This document shows, piece by piece, positions 48,625 to 58,150 of a stretch of 61,802 nt of DNA. The stretch spans positions 1 through 61,802 of the forward strand of contig NZ_BLJG01000077.1 of assembly GCF_009932375.1 (NCBI RefSeq), given 5' to 3'. Position numbers and translations under genes: made by a program. The notes under the pieces were generated by a model. The model was not told the DNA's origin. It worked only from the letters and a program-made list of their open reading frames with translations, and made no database searches. This DNA is from Pseudomonas juntendi (GTDB taxonomy: Bacteria; Pseudomonadota; Gammaproteobacteria; Pseudomonadales; Pseudomonadaceae). Within the stretch, counting starts at the first letter, position 1, and every line of letters begins with the position of its first letter.

Positions 48625-50421
48625 ATGTGGAGACATCGCCGTTTTTGGACTGCGTTCGTACCGGTGCTGCTGACATCGCCTGCACATGCCTGCCAGGAAT
48701 GCCTGAGCGCAATAGCCCCTACAACATCCGTTTTCAATAATGCCTCAATCAACATTTCCCTGGGCGGCTCTGATCTATTGCTTGGGGGGCCGCTGATCCC
48801 CCTTGTAAAATATCCAAAGGCGTTGTCACAGCCTGTTCAAGGATTACTGGGCGGTTTGGGCGATTCAACTCGAGTCATTAGGGAGTTGGGTGATGCCACA
48901 CTCACATCCTTCTACAATAGCGCCGGCGATGTGGTTCGAACACTGGAAAAAAGCAATGGAGATGTAATCGCGACAGTCAGGAAGGCAGGCGAAGATACCG
49001 TTAGAACTACCTATACGGTAGCCAATGATGCAGCTGCGACCTATGTTAGGTCCTGGCAAGATGTTGGTGAACAAGGGCGGCGCAGTTTCGATGATGCGGT
49101 TGATGCAGGAGAGGCGGCAGGCCAATTTCTAGAGAACCAAGCCAAATCAGAGTTGGACATCTTCGATAGCGCGGTCAAGCGAGTACAAGATGGCAAGGTG
49201 ATCGATGCCATGTGGGAGGTTGGCACCGAACAACTCAGGGCCAACGAAGAGAATTTTGCCAAAGCCACACAGCAGAGTTCGCTGATCAATTCAGCAGCAG
49301 CTTCAGTGGCCGCCGCCTACGGCGGGCCTGCAGGTGCCGCGGCATATGCAGCCTGGTCAACCTACCGTCAAACGGGTAACGCTGACCTGGCACTGCGCGC
49401 CGGGTTGTTGGCTGCAGCCACTTCACAGCAAGGGTCCACCGTCGCGCAACTCCCGGCGGGGAGCGTTGGAGAGGTAGTTAAGAAAGCGGCCATAGCCGGG
49501 GCTGCCGGTGGTATCGCGGTGGCTGCCGCTGGTGGCGACGAGCAAGCGATCAAAGATGGGTTTTTGAGGTCCTCTGGCGCTGTATTGATTCAAAGGGGGA
49601 CTGATGAATTCAAGGCATATTCCCCAAATGCGCAGGATGCCTACAACGCGGTGCAATGTATATCGGCTCGTGACGTGGACTGTTTGTCCAAAACAACGTG
49701 GGTCAAAGAGAGGGGTAAGATAGTATACGATACCTACGGTAAGCCGATAGTCAATGACATGCGTATTGATCCCGCAAAGTACGTAGGGAAATGGAGTGCG
49801 ATCGACCCGAAATCTGCTCAAGGAGAGGTTGATGCCCTCATCGCACAGGCCTCTAAGTTACCTAAAATGGAAGCGATCCCGCTTTTGAAGAATAAGTGGG
49901 TGCTGACCTGGAATTTTGGTAAGCAGGAAAATATCAATTATGCTTACCCCGTGGCGGTATTGACTTATGTCGGTGAAAGCCCACCTTTCAATTTTGAGGT
50001 TGATTATGAAAGCCTCGGGAAAAGACCTGCTGAGATTCGAAAAAAGAAGCGGGAAACAAGCGTAAATGATGTCGTGTACTACTTTAAACCTGCAGACAGA
50101 GGTCGTGTGGCCAAAGCGCTCGAAAAAAAATCGATTAAATACTCGCTAAACTTTTTTGTAGGGCCAAGGCATAAGGCGGCGCTATCGAACGCCTTGATAT
50201 GTGGGCCCAATACGCGTGGTGATCATCTAAGGCGGGTAGCATATGCCTTGGTGGAAGGGGGGGTTGACATCAAATTCATTGGAACCAATAGTGGTTACAA
50301 AGCCGGATCGATTTCCATTATAAATCTGCACAATAAAGAATACACTGTAAATTATCCGAATATCACCCTGGAACAATTGAAGAATCTCAAAAAGTGCCCA
50401 GTGGAGTTGAAGAACCGCTGA
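48625..50421 (+). CDS. Secreted protein of unknown function
   Basis: 598 residues with a signal peptide (positive WRHRRF, hydrophobic core, cleavage expected after AHA near residue 22). About 80-210 are long amphipathic helices (VRTLEKSNGDVIATVRKAG and following). About 215-310 are Ala/Gly-rich with glycine-zipper-like stretches (AAASVAAAYGGPAGAAAYAAW). The last 200 residues are a mixed alpha/beta, Lys-rich domain with PVAVLTYVGESPPFNF and a Cys near each end. The layout (secretion signal, helical body, distinct C-terminal domain) would suit an exported effector or adhesin, but no catalytic motif is visible. GGGAGG precedes the ATG. AT-richer than the core genes. Confidence 0.6.
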   Translation: MWRHRRFWTAFVPVLLTSPAHACQECLSAIAPTTSVFNNASINISLGGSDLLLGGPLIPLVKYPKALSQPVQGLLGGLGDSTRVIRELGDATLTSFYNSAGDVVRTLEKSNGDVIATVRKAGEDTVRTTYTVANDAAATYVRSWQDVGEQGRRSFDDAVDAGEAAGQFLENQAKSELDIFDSAVKRVQDGKVIDAMWEVGTEQLRANEENFAKATQQSSLINSAAASVAAAYGGPAGAAAYAAWSTYRQTGNADLALRAGLLAAATSQQGSTVAQLPAGSVGEVVKKAAIAGAAGGIAVAAAGGDEQAIKDGFLRSSGAVLIQRGTDEFKAYSPNAQDAYNAVQCISARDVDCLSKTTWVKERGKIVYDTYGKPIVNDMRIDPAKYVGKWSAIDPKSAQGEVDALIAQASKLPKMEAIPLLKNKWVLTWNFGKQENINYAYPVAVLTYVGESPPFNFEVDYESLGKRPAEIRKKKRETSVNDVVYYFKPADRGRVAKALEKKSIKYSLNFFVGPRHKAALSNALICGPNTRGDHLRRVAYALVEGGVDIKFIGTNSGYKAGSISIINLHNKEYTVNYPNITLEQLKNLKKCPVELKNR

Positions 50422-50826
50422 TGATGGACGTCTTGTCAGTTCATCATTAAGGATTGGTTGCAGTAAGGCTGGCAAGTTTTGCATCGCGATGCCGGCCGCT
50501 CTCCCTGAGCAGTATCATTTGTGCTGGTTGAACTGTTCAGTGGGTGCTGTGGGAATAGGCCCGGGCAGGCGTGAGAAGGGGCTATCGTGGCAATAGGAAT
50601 GTGTGAATAGGGCGGTTACCAAGGCCTTATGCCGGTCGGAACTGTGGCTTGCCTTGGTGAAATCCATACGCGTGAAGGGTCGACCAGGTTGGCCACTTCG
50701 CTGAATGATTCAGTAACTAATCCTATGGGGGCGTGGCTGTTGGGCGGTAGGGGTTAACGCTAGGGTTGTTGGCGCAGCCGAAGGAAAACGGCTGCTGGCA
50801 AATGACCAACCCAAGGAGTCTTCACC
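50422..50826. other. Non-coding gap before the ComEA-like gene
   Basis: 405 bases. It holds a short ATGATG / CATCAT repeat just after the upstream stop, a GCATCGCGATGC palindrome near 50481, and a GCAGCCG / CGGCTGC hairpin with an A-rich loop at about 50773-50795 shortly before the next gene. No coding frame or RNA gene is supported. Confidence 0.35.
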
Positions 50827-51162
50827 ATGCGTAATAACGTTCTGTCCTACCTGCTGCTGCCCCTGTTCGCCAGTCTGTCCTTTTCCCTCAGTGCCGCCCC
50901 GGCCAATACGGCAGCGGTTGCCGATCCGGTGCCGATAGTCAGCCAGCAGCAGGTGCAGCAGCCGCAACGGCTGGACCTGAACAAGGCCGATGCCCTGACC
51001 CTGCAGAAGGAGCTGAATGGCATTGGCAAGGCCAAGGCCGAGGCTATTGTGGCCTACCGCGAGGCGAACGGGCCGTTTGCTTCGGTGGATGAGTTGCTGG
51101 AGATCAAGGGGATAGGCAACGCCCTGCTCGAGCGTAACCGCGACAAAGTGATGGTGGAGTAA
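50827..51162 (+). CDS. ComEA-like helix-hairpin-helix DNA-binding protein
   Basis: 111 residues. A signal peptide (about 1-25, ending SAAPA) is followed by a Pro/Gln-rich linker and, from about residue 52, a ComEA-type double helix-hairpin-helix domain: LDLNKADALTLQKELNGIG, KAEAIVAYREANGPF, LLEIKGIGNALLERN. Such periplasmic proteins bind double-stranded DNA and assist uptake in competent bacteria; pseudomonads carry this short form generally. The ribosome site AAGGAG precedes the ATG and a strong terminator follows, so it is transcribed alone. Confidence 0.92.
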   Translation: MRNNVLSYLLLPLFASLSFSLSAAPANTAAVADPVPIVSQQQVQQPQRLDLNKADALTLQKELNGIGKAKAEAIVAYREANGPFASVDELLEIKGIGNALLERNRDKVMVE

Positions 51163-51171
51163 GCGACGAAG

Positions 51172-51203
51172 GGGCCGGGGTATAATCCCCGGCCCTGCTT
51201 TTT
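51172..51203 (+). terminator. Terminator after the ComEA-like gene
   Basis: Nine-base perfect stem GGGCCGGGG / CCCCGGCCC with a TATAAT loop, followed by TGCTTTTT. A classical intrinsic terminator 10 bases beyond the stop codon. Confidence 0.9.
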
Positions 51204-51427
51204 GTAAATACACATGCGTCTACCTTGGAAGGTGCTTGCGCTGATGATCCAGCCCTACCGTATTCATATCGATGAGTCTCAACGCTATCGGCCATCAAGA
51301 AAGGGGCCGAAGTATCCGCCGAATAGCAATTGACAGCTGGGAGGGGTGTGCAAGATGACCGGCGAGGCACTTGTCGGTATAGTCGCGTCCGCATCGAAAC
51401 CACTCAAGCATAGGACGCTTATCTGTA

Positions 51428-54400
51428 ATGTCGCAGAATCAAAAATTTGTCATCTGGATTTTGGTTATTTCCATCGTTGTCGTATGCACGGCAGTATTTG
51501 CGTCAGGTGGGCTAGCAATCGGTTTGGCGATTTTCATCAGCGCTCTGGTGTGGATGCTTCGGCCATTGGTAATGCCGGCAGGTTACGGCGTCAACAAAAT
51601 TCGCATGGCTTGCCTCTTGGGTGCCATCGCGCTAACGGCAAGCGTGCAAGGCTGGTCGGCCGTGCTAGGGGCCACGGTTGCCTCAGCGGTTTCATCCAAG
51701 AACCTGGAATGGCTACCGGCGTGGGCGAAGAAGCTGGATTTCAATGTGACCACACCGATATCGGTTTTGGTCTTCTATGCGCTGGTTGTGCTGATGGTTT
51801 TCTACTTCACGCGAGACAGGACAATCACTGGCAATGGTTCGGCGCCCTTGAAGGACGATTTTCCTGAGGAAAACTTCGAAAAGAGACTGAAGGCGTTCTG
51901 CTCAATTCTACGTAACGACCTTGTTACGCTCGACCGGCAAAGCAATTGGAATCCAGAGCATTATGCAGAGTTGGAAGCCGAGGTTGAGGTGCTTTCCAGT
52001 CATGGTGTTGCAACTCGCAAAAAAGTATTAAATTTGCAAGAGGCGATCAAGGTCGACAGAAAGCTTCAGTCATTCCTGTTGTTAGGTGTGCCCGGTGCGG
52101 GAAAAAGCGTCGCACTGCGTAAGCTCGCACTCGATATGATGGATGAAGTCAATGCCACGAAACGTATCCCTATTTATATCAATTTGAGAGAGTGGGTGCC
52201 TAAGCGCGTGGTTGACAGCGGGCGGATCAGCTTTGACTTTAGAGACTTGAAGTCCTTCGTATTAGCCAGCATTACCAAAGACGACGATTTTCTCGAGAGT
52301 TTCGCAAATGAGTATTTTACCAGGCTGTGGCATGCCGGCAGGCTGTTCTTCATTTTCGATTCTTTCGACGAGATTTCTGAGTTACTCGATACTGGCCAGG
52401 ATGAGGAGGTGGTCGACGCCCTGTCGCGAGTCATCTCTCGGTTCATAGGCGACCACCCGGAGTCCAAAGGAATTTTAGCCTCCCGCATATTCCGTCGGCC
52501 GACGCAGTCGTTCCTGGCGCAGAAAGTACTCGAAATCCGCCCGCTTTCTGAAGCGAGTGTGCTTCATGGTTTATCGCGATTCGCCAGCTTCACACGTGAA
52601 AGAGGGGTGACACTGTTCAGTGAGCGTCGTGATCTTGTCCCATTGGTCCGCAACCCGTTCATGATGGCGTTGTTGGGTGACTGGGTCAAAGACAATGCTG
52701 GGCTGCCGGACAATCAAGCCCAAATTTACGAGGGCTATATCTTAAAAAGGCTCAAACGCCGGGAACAGCGTCTTCACGAGGCGGGGGTGACTATTGCCGA
52801 ATTCATGAGCCTCTCTACTGAAATTGCGTGGTTCGTGTTCACCATATCCTCTTATGGGTTGGAGGCTCCCGTAAAAGATATCAGTGGTCATTTCGGTTCC
52901 AAAAAAATCGATCTGGTGATCAGTACATTACGGGGCATTCGGATCGCACGCGTTACCACGGGCGATGAGCAGTCGTTCGCATTCGTCCACAGGCGCTTTC
53001 TTGAGTACTTTGTAACGCGCAGACTGCTCGAGAACCCCAATGAGGCACCCATCTCAGACATCCCTACCGACTCTAGGGGGCGTGATGCATTGGTGCTCTA
53101 CGCGCAAATCTGTCAGCCCGATGAAGCTGAGCGAATCGCCAGGCTGTGTTGGGACGAGATCAAGGGCAGTTTCGATGTTGAATCTCAGCGCATACGCGCC
53201 ATTCACTGTCTGCGTTTTCTAGTGGATGCGTTTTGTTCCAGGCGCAGCGCAGTGAAGTCTTTTGAGGGCGAACTTCACCGGTTCATTGGTGAGCATGTCC
53301 AAGGCGGTGACAGCCTTGTCATGGCCAAAATCTGCCTTGAAGCGACTGGTCTACTACCCGAAGCAGAAACGATGCCTCTTCTATCTTTGGCCCTTTCGGG
53401 CGGTAATGAGTGGCTGCAAGAAACCGCTTTCCGGGCCTGCCGACACCTGCCACGGGTGGAGCCGGCTTTGGAGAATGTGATCATATCTTATGTGCTTGCA
53501 ATACCAGATGTTAGGTTCTGGCGGGCGCGGAAAGGTATTCTGTTGAGCTTGTCTTTGTCTGAGGCCTTGAAGGGAGTTGGCACTATTGCCCAGCTCAGGG
53601 TCAGGAACCAGCAGATATCATTCGTGGCGGCCATTGCGCTACTCACGCTTTCACCCTTGCTATTTTTATTTTCGATCATGAATGCTGCGGTTATGGGGTT
53701 AACCGGCCGAAATGATGTGTTCAGAGAGATTACGGAAGTTATTCATGAGCGTGAGCTTCTGGGGTCGGAGAAGATTTCCAAACGTATTGCCAACTCAGTT
53801 TTCGATTCCACTTATTGGGCGGATTTACCTGTTTTCATAAGGCTTATGATTTTTGCTGTTTTTTGGGTCTTTGCAGGCTTAAATATTTTTGCGTTCTCAT
53901 CAAGTCGCCATAATTCGCTGGTATGTATTTATCCTATTTGTAGCGAGTACTCGGCTTTGCACCTGGTTATATGTTTACTCTTGACGGTATTGATACTGGA
54001 CTATCTCTTTGTCTCGCGCGGCGTACGGTCGCTACTAAAATTGGCGGTCACTAAGAATTTTTGGTTTATTTCAAGTGCGACGGCCGTAATTCTAGGTCTG
54101 GTTGGTGGGTTCATAGCTATTTTGATATATTGGCTCTCTGCCTATGAACGCTATGTTATCGGTGCCATGTCTTTGCTTGTTGGTGCAGCATGTGCCTTCC
54201 AGTTGGTACGATGGCTGAAAGAAATAGCGCGTATGTTCAAGGATCGCAAAACTGTTGCTCGTCAAATTTTTGCGGGCAATGTGGTGCGAGCGGAAATTGC
54301 TCGTGTAATGGGTGAGCTGCTCACTGACTATGGGCGTAGGCTATATGTACGGCGCTTGGAGGTTGACCGTGTAGGCGTTACTGGTGAGTGGCCGGCTGAG

Positions 54401-54481
54401 TTCAAATTGTCGGTAGGGAAGGAGAGTTCAATCACCGCCCTCGCGCGTTTGGAGGAGCGATGGTTAGGCTTGGATCGTTAA
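51428..54481 (+). CDS. Membrane-anchored NACHT-domain NTPase, candidate anti-phage protein
   Basis: 1017 residues. Three to four membrane spans lie at about 7-130. The NACHT domain follows, with Walker A GVPGAGKS at 220-227, IPIYINLREW at 247-256 and Walker B LFFIFDSFDEI at 306-316, the double acidic motif typical of NACHT rather than AAA proteins. About 560-720 form a helical-repeat region that may sense a ligand. About 735-940 contain further membrane spans, followed by a soluble tail. Bacterial NACHT proteins protect against phages by NTP-dependent oligomerisation; the membrane segments could be the effector. Transcribed alone between two terminators. GC is lower than in neighbours. Role in defence is inference. 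Confidence 0.8.
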   Translation: MSQNQKFVIWILVISIVVVCTAVFASGGLAIGLAIFISALVWMLRPLVMPAGYGVNKIRMACLLGAIALTASVQGWSAVLGATVASAVSSKNLEWLPAWAKKLDFNVTTPISVLVFYALVVLMVFYFTRDRTITGNGSAPLKDDFPEENFEKRLKAFCSILRNDLVTLDRQSNWNPEHYAELEAEVEVLSSHGVATRKKVLNLQEAIKVDRKLQSFLLLGVPGAGKSVALRKLALDMMDEVNATKRIPIYINLREWVPKRVVDSGRISFDFRDLKSFVLASITKDDDFLESFANEYFTRLWHAGRLFFIFDSFDEISELLDTGQDEEVVDALSRVISRFIGDHPESKGILASRIFRRPTQSFLAQKVLEIRPLSEASVLHGLSRFASFTRERGVTLFSERRDLVPLVRNPFMMALLGDWVKDNAGLPDNQAQIYEGYILKRLKRREQRLHEAGVTIAEFMSLSTEIAWFVFTISSYGLEAPVKDISGHFGSKKIDLVISTLRGIRIARVTTGDEQSFAFVHRRFLEYFVTRRLLENPNEAPISDIPTDSRGRDALVLYAQICQPDEAERIARLCWDEIKGSFDVESQRIRAIHCLRFLVDAFCSRRSAVKSFEGELHRFIGEHVQGGDSLVMAKICLEATGLLPEAETMPLLSLALSGGNEWLQETAFRACRHLPRVEPALENVIISYVLAIPDVRFWRARKGILLSLSLSEALKGVGTIAQLRVRNQQISFVAAIALLTLSPLLFLFSIMNAAVMGLTGRNDVFREITEVIHERELLGSEKISKRIANSVFDSTYWADLPVFIRLMIFAVFWVFAGLNIFAFSSSRHNSLVCIYPICSEYSALHLVICLLLTVLILDYLFVSRGVRSLLKLAVTKNFWFISSATAVILGLVGGFIAILIYWLSAYERYVIGAMSLLVGAACAFQLVRWLKEIARMFKDRKTVARQIFAGNVVRAEIARVMGELLTDYGRRLYVRRLEVDRVGVTGEWPAEFKLSVGKESSITALARLEERWLGLDR

Positions 54482-54509
54482 GGCAAGCTTAGGCTGTACT
54501 GCCTTCAGC

Positions 54510-54533
54510 TAGGTGCTCGCTTGCGAGCACCTA
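54510..54533 (+). terminator. Hairpin after the NACHT gene
   Basis: Eleven-base stem TAGGTGCTCGC / GCGAGCACCTA with a two-base loop, 29 bases after the NACHT gene stop. No T run, but strong enough to act as a transcription barrier. Confidence 0.5.
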
Positions 54534-54584
54534 CAATAGGGCTACGTTCACACAGAGACGCAGAAGCTAACAGGCGCAAGGGCG

Positions 54585-54752
54585 TTAGCGATCCCGCGCA
54601 TCCTTGGCATCTGCCTCGGCGTTGCGCTCATGCACCTTGCGCAGTTGCTCGTCGGTCAGCGGCAGTTTTTTCGCTGTGTCGCGCAGCATCATCAACCCGC
54701 CGACGATGGAGCCAAGGGCTATGATGAGGATCAGCCAGGCATACCAGGGCAT
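54585..54752 (-). CDS. DUF2897 family small membrane protein
   Basis: 55 residues: one N-terminal membrane helix (WYAWLILIIALGSIVGG) and a charged cytoplasmic tail with TDEQLRKVHERNAEAD. I recognise this as DUF2897, a short conserved gammaproteobacterial membrane protein of unknown role. ATG 54752 has an AGGAGA ribosome site; a longer open frame upstream lacks family similarity. Divergent from pyrF, 182 bases away. Confidence 0.85.
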   Translation of the reverse strand: MPWYAWLILIIALGSIVGGLMMLRDTAKKLPLTDEQLRKVHERNAEADAKDARDR

Positions 54753-54934
54753 TGTCGTTCTCCTTTGATCGGGCCATGGGCAACGCTTGTGTAAAGTTTG
54801 AGCAATTACCCGTTCCGTTGGTTCAATTATAGGTGCCGGCCGGTGCCGGGCCAATTCCGTGACCTGCGGGCCCCAAAGCCCGCGCCACTTCGTTTACAAT
54901 GCGCGCCGTTTTCGACTTGCCAAGAGACCCTGCC

Positions 54935-55636
54935 ATGTCCGCCTGCCAGACGCCCCTGATCGTCGCCCTGGATTTCCCGACCCGTGATGCCGCCCTGAAG
55001 CTGGCTGACCAGCTTGACCCTGCGCTGTGCCGGGTAAAGGTGGGCAAAGAGCTCTTCACCAGCAGCGCTTCGGGTATTGTCGAAACCTTGTGCGCCAAGG
55101 GCTTCGAAGTGTTCCTCGACCTCAAGTTCCACGACATCCCCAACACCACGGCCATGGCGGTAAAGGCAGCGGCCGAAATGGGGGTGTGGATGGTCAACGT
55201 GCATTGCTCCGGTGGCCTGCGCATGATGGCGGCCTGCCGCGAAGAGCTGGCCAAGCGCAGCGGCCCGCAGCCGTTGCTGATTGGCGTGACCGTGCTGACC
55301 AGCATGGAACGTGAAGACCTGGCCGACATCGGCCTGGATGTAGACCCGCAAGAGCAGGTATTGCGACTGGCGGCATTGGCGCAGAAAGCGGGCATGGACG
55401 GGCTGGTTTGCTCGGCGTTGGAGGCCCCGGCCTTGAAGGCGGCGCACCCCGCGCTGCAGCTGGTGACCCCGGGTATTCGCCCGGCGGGTAGCGCGCAGGA
55501 TGACCAGCGCCGCATCCTCACCCCGCGCCAAGCGCTGGATGCCGGCTCGGATTACCTGGTGATCGGCCGGCCCATCAGCCAAGCGGCAAACCCTGGCCAG
55601 GCGCTGTCAGCCGTTGTTGCCGAAATTCGCAACTGA
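54935..55636 (+). CDS. pyrF: Orotidine-5'-phosphate decarboxylase
   Basis: Last step of UMP synthesis, orotidine-5'-P to UMP. 233 residues, normal length. Visible are the [15 protein letters not shown] start, KVGKELF, the catalytic [12 protein letters not shown] with Asp-Lys-His-Asp, VTVLTSM and VTPGIRPAG near the phosphate site, and DYLVIGRPI at the end. ATG 54935 follows a GAGA stretch. A housekeeping gene that marks the return to core chromosome after the accessory block. Confidence 0.97.
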   Translation: MSACQTPLIVALDFPTRDAALKLADQLDPALCRVKVGKELFTSSASGIVETLCAKGFEVFLDLKFHDIPNTTAMAVKAAAEMGVWMVNVHCSGGLRMMAACREELAKRSGPQPLLIGVTVLTSMEREDLADIGLDVDPQEQVLRLAALAQKAGMDGLVCSALEAPALKAAHPALQLVTPGIRPAGSAQDDQRRILTPRQALDAGSDYLVIGRPISQAANPGQALSAVVAEIRN

Positions 55637-55752
55637 GTGCCGAGCCATCGTTGGGCCAAAGCCTTGCGCGTTAGGCGCTCTGTTCACATGCCTGTGTTAC
55701 GGTCACATCGAGTAAGCAGCCCGTGAGTTCCCCACTCTTGTCGAGAACGTCA

Positions 55753-56949
55753 ATGTCAGCCGATGTATTAGTCGAATCCCCGGCCCAGCGCTGGGGAAGG
55801 AAGGTCAACAGCTATGTTCTCCCTTTGGGTTGGCTGGTCATGCTCACGGGCATGTTCTGGGTGGGGGAACGTTCTCTCTACCACAAGCTGTTCTATATCC
55901 TGCTGGCAATGCCAACCTTGGTGGCGCTGCTATTGCAGCCGGCAATGCTGAAAAAGCTGGCCGGCAATCCTTTATTCATCGCATTCCTGGTGTTTTGTGC
56001 GTACACCATGTTGAGCATTGCATGGTCCGACTCGGCCAACTCCGCAGGGAGCTTGCTGAAAAGGCCGTTGTACATCGCCATGGTGCTGCTATCGGCGGGC
56101 ATGATCAGCCTGCATGCCCCGGCCCATCTCCAGCAGTGCGTGCGCATCGCTGCAACTCTGGTAGGGATAGCGGCGGCCCTATACCTCGGCTATTTCCTGC
56201 TTTACCAACGGCCAGCGGGTGCCAGCCGGCTGGAAGGTTACGGGGCCCTATACAACCCTCTACTAACCGCTCATGTGCTGGGCGCTTTCACAGCCGTATG
56301 GCTGGCGTACTGGTTCCAGGCAAAGCGCCTGCTCGATCCAATGTCGCTGGTGTGCCTGGCGATCCTGGGCGCCACGGTAGTAGCCACAGGTTCGCGGACG
56401 CCTTTGATGGGCCTTGGCGCTGCATTGGCGTGGCTGATTATTGTCGGCGACCGTAAACGCGGGCTGTTGGCGCTGGCTGCGGTGTTGGTCGCGCTGCTGG
56501 GCATGGTGCTGGTCTACCCGGAGGCCTTCACGCAGCGGGGCTTTTCGTATCGCCCGGCCATTTGGCTGGAGGCGCTGCGCCAGATTGGCGAGCATCCGTG
56601 GCTGGGGCATGGTTACGACGCGCCCATGACCGTGATTATTCCGGGCCTCGCGCAAACGCTTGCCGACCCCCATAACATCGAGTTGGGCGTGCTGTATTCA
56701 GGCGGGGTGGTGGGCTTGGTGCTGTGGATGACGATCTACAGCCTGGCCATGTACTTCTGCTGGAATTATCGCAAGCACCCTGGTGTAACGCTGGCTGCCA
56801 CCTGGCTGATCTTCGGCTTTGTCTCGGGCCTGACTGAAGGCAGTGCGTTCATGTCACGCCCGAAAGAGCATTGGTTCCTGATCTGGATTCCGTTGGCGCT
56901 GGTCTACGGGCAGTCACTGATCCATTGGCAGCGCGGCCGCGTTACTTAA
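55753..56949 (+). CDS. waaL: O-antigen ligase-like membrane protein
   Basis: 398 residues from ATG 55753, with about eleven membrane spans. A Wzy_C/WaaL-type domain is visible in the second half: TGSRTPLMGLGA near 220, then a periplasmic loop with WLEALRQIGEHPWLGHGYDAP near 275-295 and DPHNIELGVLYSGG with the His expected in this family. It probably attaches lipid-linked O chains to lipid A core. An O-chain polymerase is an alternative, but ABC export makes a ligase more likely. A GTG at 55723 could start 10 codons earlier. It overlaps the convergent GT2 gene by 4 bases. Confidence 0.8.
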   Translation: MSADVLVESPAQRWGRKVNSYVLPLGWLVMLTGMFWVGERSLYHKLFYILLAMPTLVALLLQPAMLKKLAGNPLFIAFLVFCAYTMLSIAWSDSANSAGSLLKRPLYIAMVLLSAGMISLHAPAHLQQCVRIAATLVGIAAALYLGYFLLYQRPAGASRLEGYGALYNPLLTAHVLGAFTAVWLAYWFQAKRLLDPMSLVCLAILGATVVATGSRTPLMGLGAALAWLIIVGDRKRGLLALAAVLVALLGMVLVYPEAFTQRGFSYRPAIWLEALRQIGEHPWLGHGYDAPMTVIIPGLAQTLADPHNIELGVLYSGGVVGLVLWMTIYSLAMYFCWNYRKHPGVTLAATWLIFGFVSGLTEGSAFMSRPKEHWFLIWIPLALVYGQSLIHWQRGRVT

Positions 56950-57836
56950 GACCAGAGCAACCGCCACAGCCCGCGCAGGGTCTTGCGGTTCCAGTACCTG
57001 AGCGGGATTTGCGCAAGCATTTCCCGGCTCAGCGCTTTGTCCCGGTTGGCGTACTTCAATAGCATGGAGTTGCGGAATTTCATGCAAACCTGCTCGTACT
57101 GCGGGTGGTCGCTGAACACTGCAAAGGTTCGCAGTACGTTATCAACCATGAAGCGGCCGTTCTTGAAGGTATTGGTAGGGTGGTCACGGTACTGCGCCAG
57201 TACTTCACCCAACACGTCGATGTAATAACCGGCCCGAGCAATCGACAACTCGATGTAAACGTCTTCCAGGCGGATATCCGGGTTGAAGCCACCTACCTTT
57301 TCCAGGGCCTCACGGCGCAGCATCAAAGTGGCTGCCATGGGCCCTGGCTTGCGGTCGAGGAACAAGTCGTCGAAGTCCAGGCGGCGGAAGGGCAGGTTGC
57401 GGTTGCGCTGCTCACGGGCACCCATCACCTTGCCGTCCTGGTCGATGGTTTCGATGTTGGCTGAGCAAATTCCCACCTCGGGCTTGCCCTGCATATACGC
57501 CACCTGGGTGGCGATACGGTGCGCAAGCATGATGTCGTCAGAGCCAAAAGGCACTATCAGGTCGCCCTTGGCTTGCGCGATCGCATCGTTGAGGGTGCGT
57601 GCCAGGCCCTGGTTGGCCTGCAGGCGTAGGTAGAAACCGTGCTGCTGCTGCAAACGCGTGAGCAATGCGGGGCTGTCGTCCTTGGAACCGTCATCGATCA
57701 CCAGAAGCTCGATATTCTTGTAGGTCTGGTTGATGACGCTCATGATGCTGGCTTCGATGTAGCGCGCATGGTTGTAAGACGCGATGATCACTGTCACCAA
57801 CGGATTGTCAGTAACGGCGTGATTCTCAGAACACAT
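56946..57836 (-). CDS. GT2-family glycosyltransferase
   Basis: 296 residues, soluble. Catalytic GT-A fold motifs: VTVIIASYNHARYIE near 15-29, VIDDGSKDDSP, a GSDDIM metal-binding motif near 100, and RLEDVYIELSIA near 198 in the acceptor region. The C terminus ends LRGLWRLLW, as in many LPS transferases. It faces the ligase-like gene with a 4-base tail-to-tail overlap. Probably an LPS core or O-chain transferase; donor unknown. Confidence 0.85.
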   Translation of the reverse strand: MCSENHAVTDNPLVTVIIASYNHARYIEASIMSVINQTYKNIELLVIDDGSKDDSPALLTRLQQQHGFYLRLQANQGLARTLNDAIAQAKGDLIVPFGSDDIMLAHRIATQVAYMQGKPEVGICSANIETIDQDGKVMGAREQRNRNLPFRRLDFDDLFLDRKPGPMAATLMLRREALEKVGGFNPDIRLEDVYIELSIARAGYYIDVLGEVLAQYRDHPTNTFKNGRFMVDNVLRTFAVFSDHPQYEQVCMKFRNSMLLKYANRDKALSREMLAQIPLRYWNRKTLRGLWRLLWS

Positions 57837-58150
57837 TTCAAACCCCTAGCGTTGATCCGTTTTGTCTGACGCTTAGGTGCAGACTGCCTGTTTGCCCAGG
57901 CCTGAAGTGATGATAATCCAATGTCTTGCTCAGGCTTTACCCATTCTAAATGAAGGGGCAACGAAGGGATACGGCAGGTATCTGACAGGCAAGGTCAACC
58001 TGTGAATCCGGTACGCCGAAGGGTGCTGCAATTCGCGGCGCCAGCAGGGCCACGGGCGCCTGCTGAGCGTGCGGGAACGAGGGGGGCTGTGCTGCGCAGC
58101 CCGGCGTGAAGCCGGGCCGCAACTTCCGGGGGCTGCGCATTCGGGTAGGG
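57837..58150. promoter_or_regulatory. Gap between GT2 and MDR genes
   Basis: 314 bases. At the MDR end is a CCCGGC-GTGAA-GCCGGG hairpin (58100-58116), followed on the minus strand by a second GC-rich palindrome (GCTGCGCAGC, 58091-58100), probably the terminator of the MDR gene. The rest should hold the GT2 promoter. No gene supported. Confidence 0.4.

Noticed and set aside
48395..48712. 105-codon minus-strand frame before the secreted protein
   Set aside because: It overlaps the signal-peptide start of the plus-strand gene and lacks a convincing start; the plus-strand remnant fits the ribosome site better.
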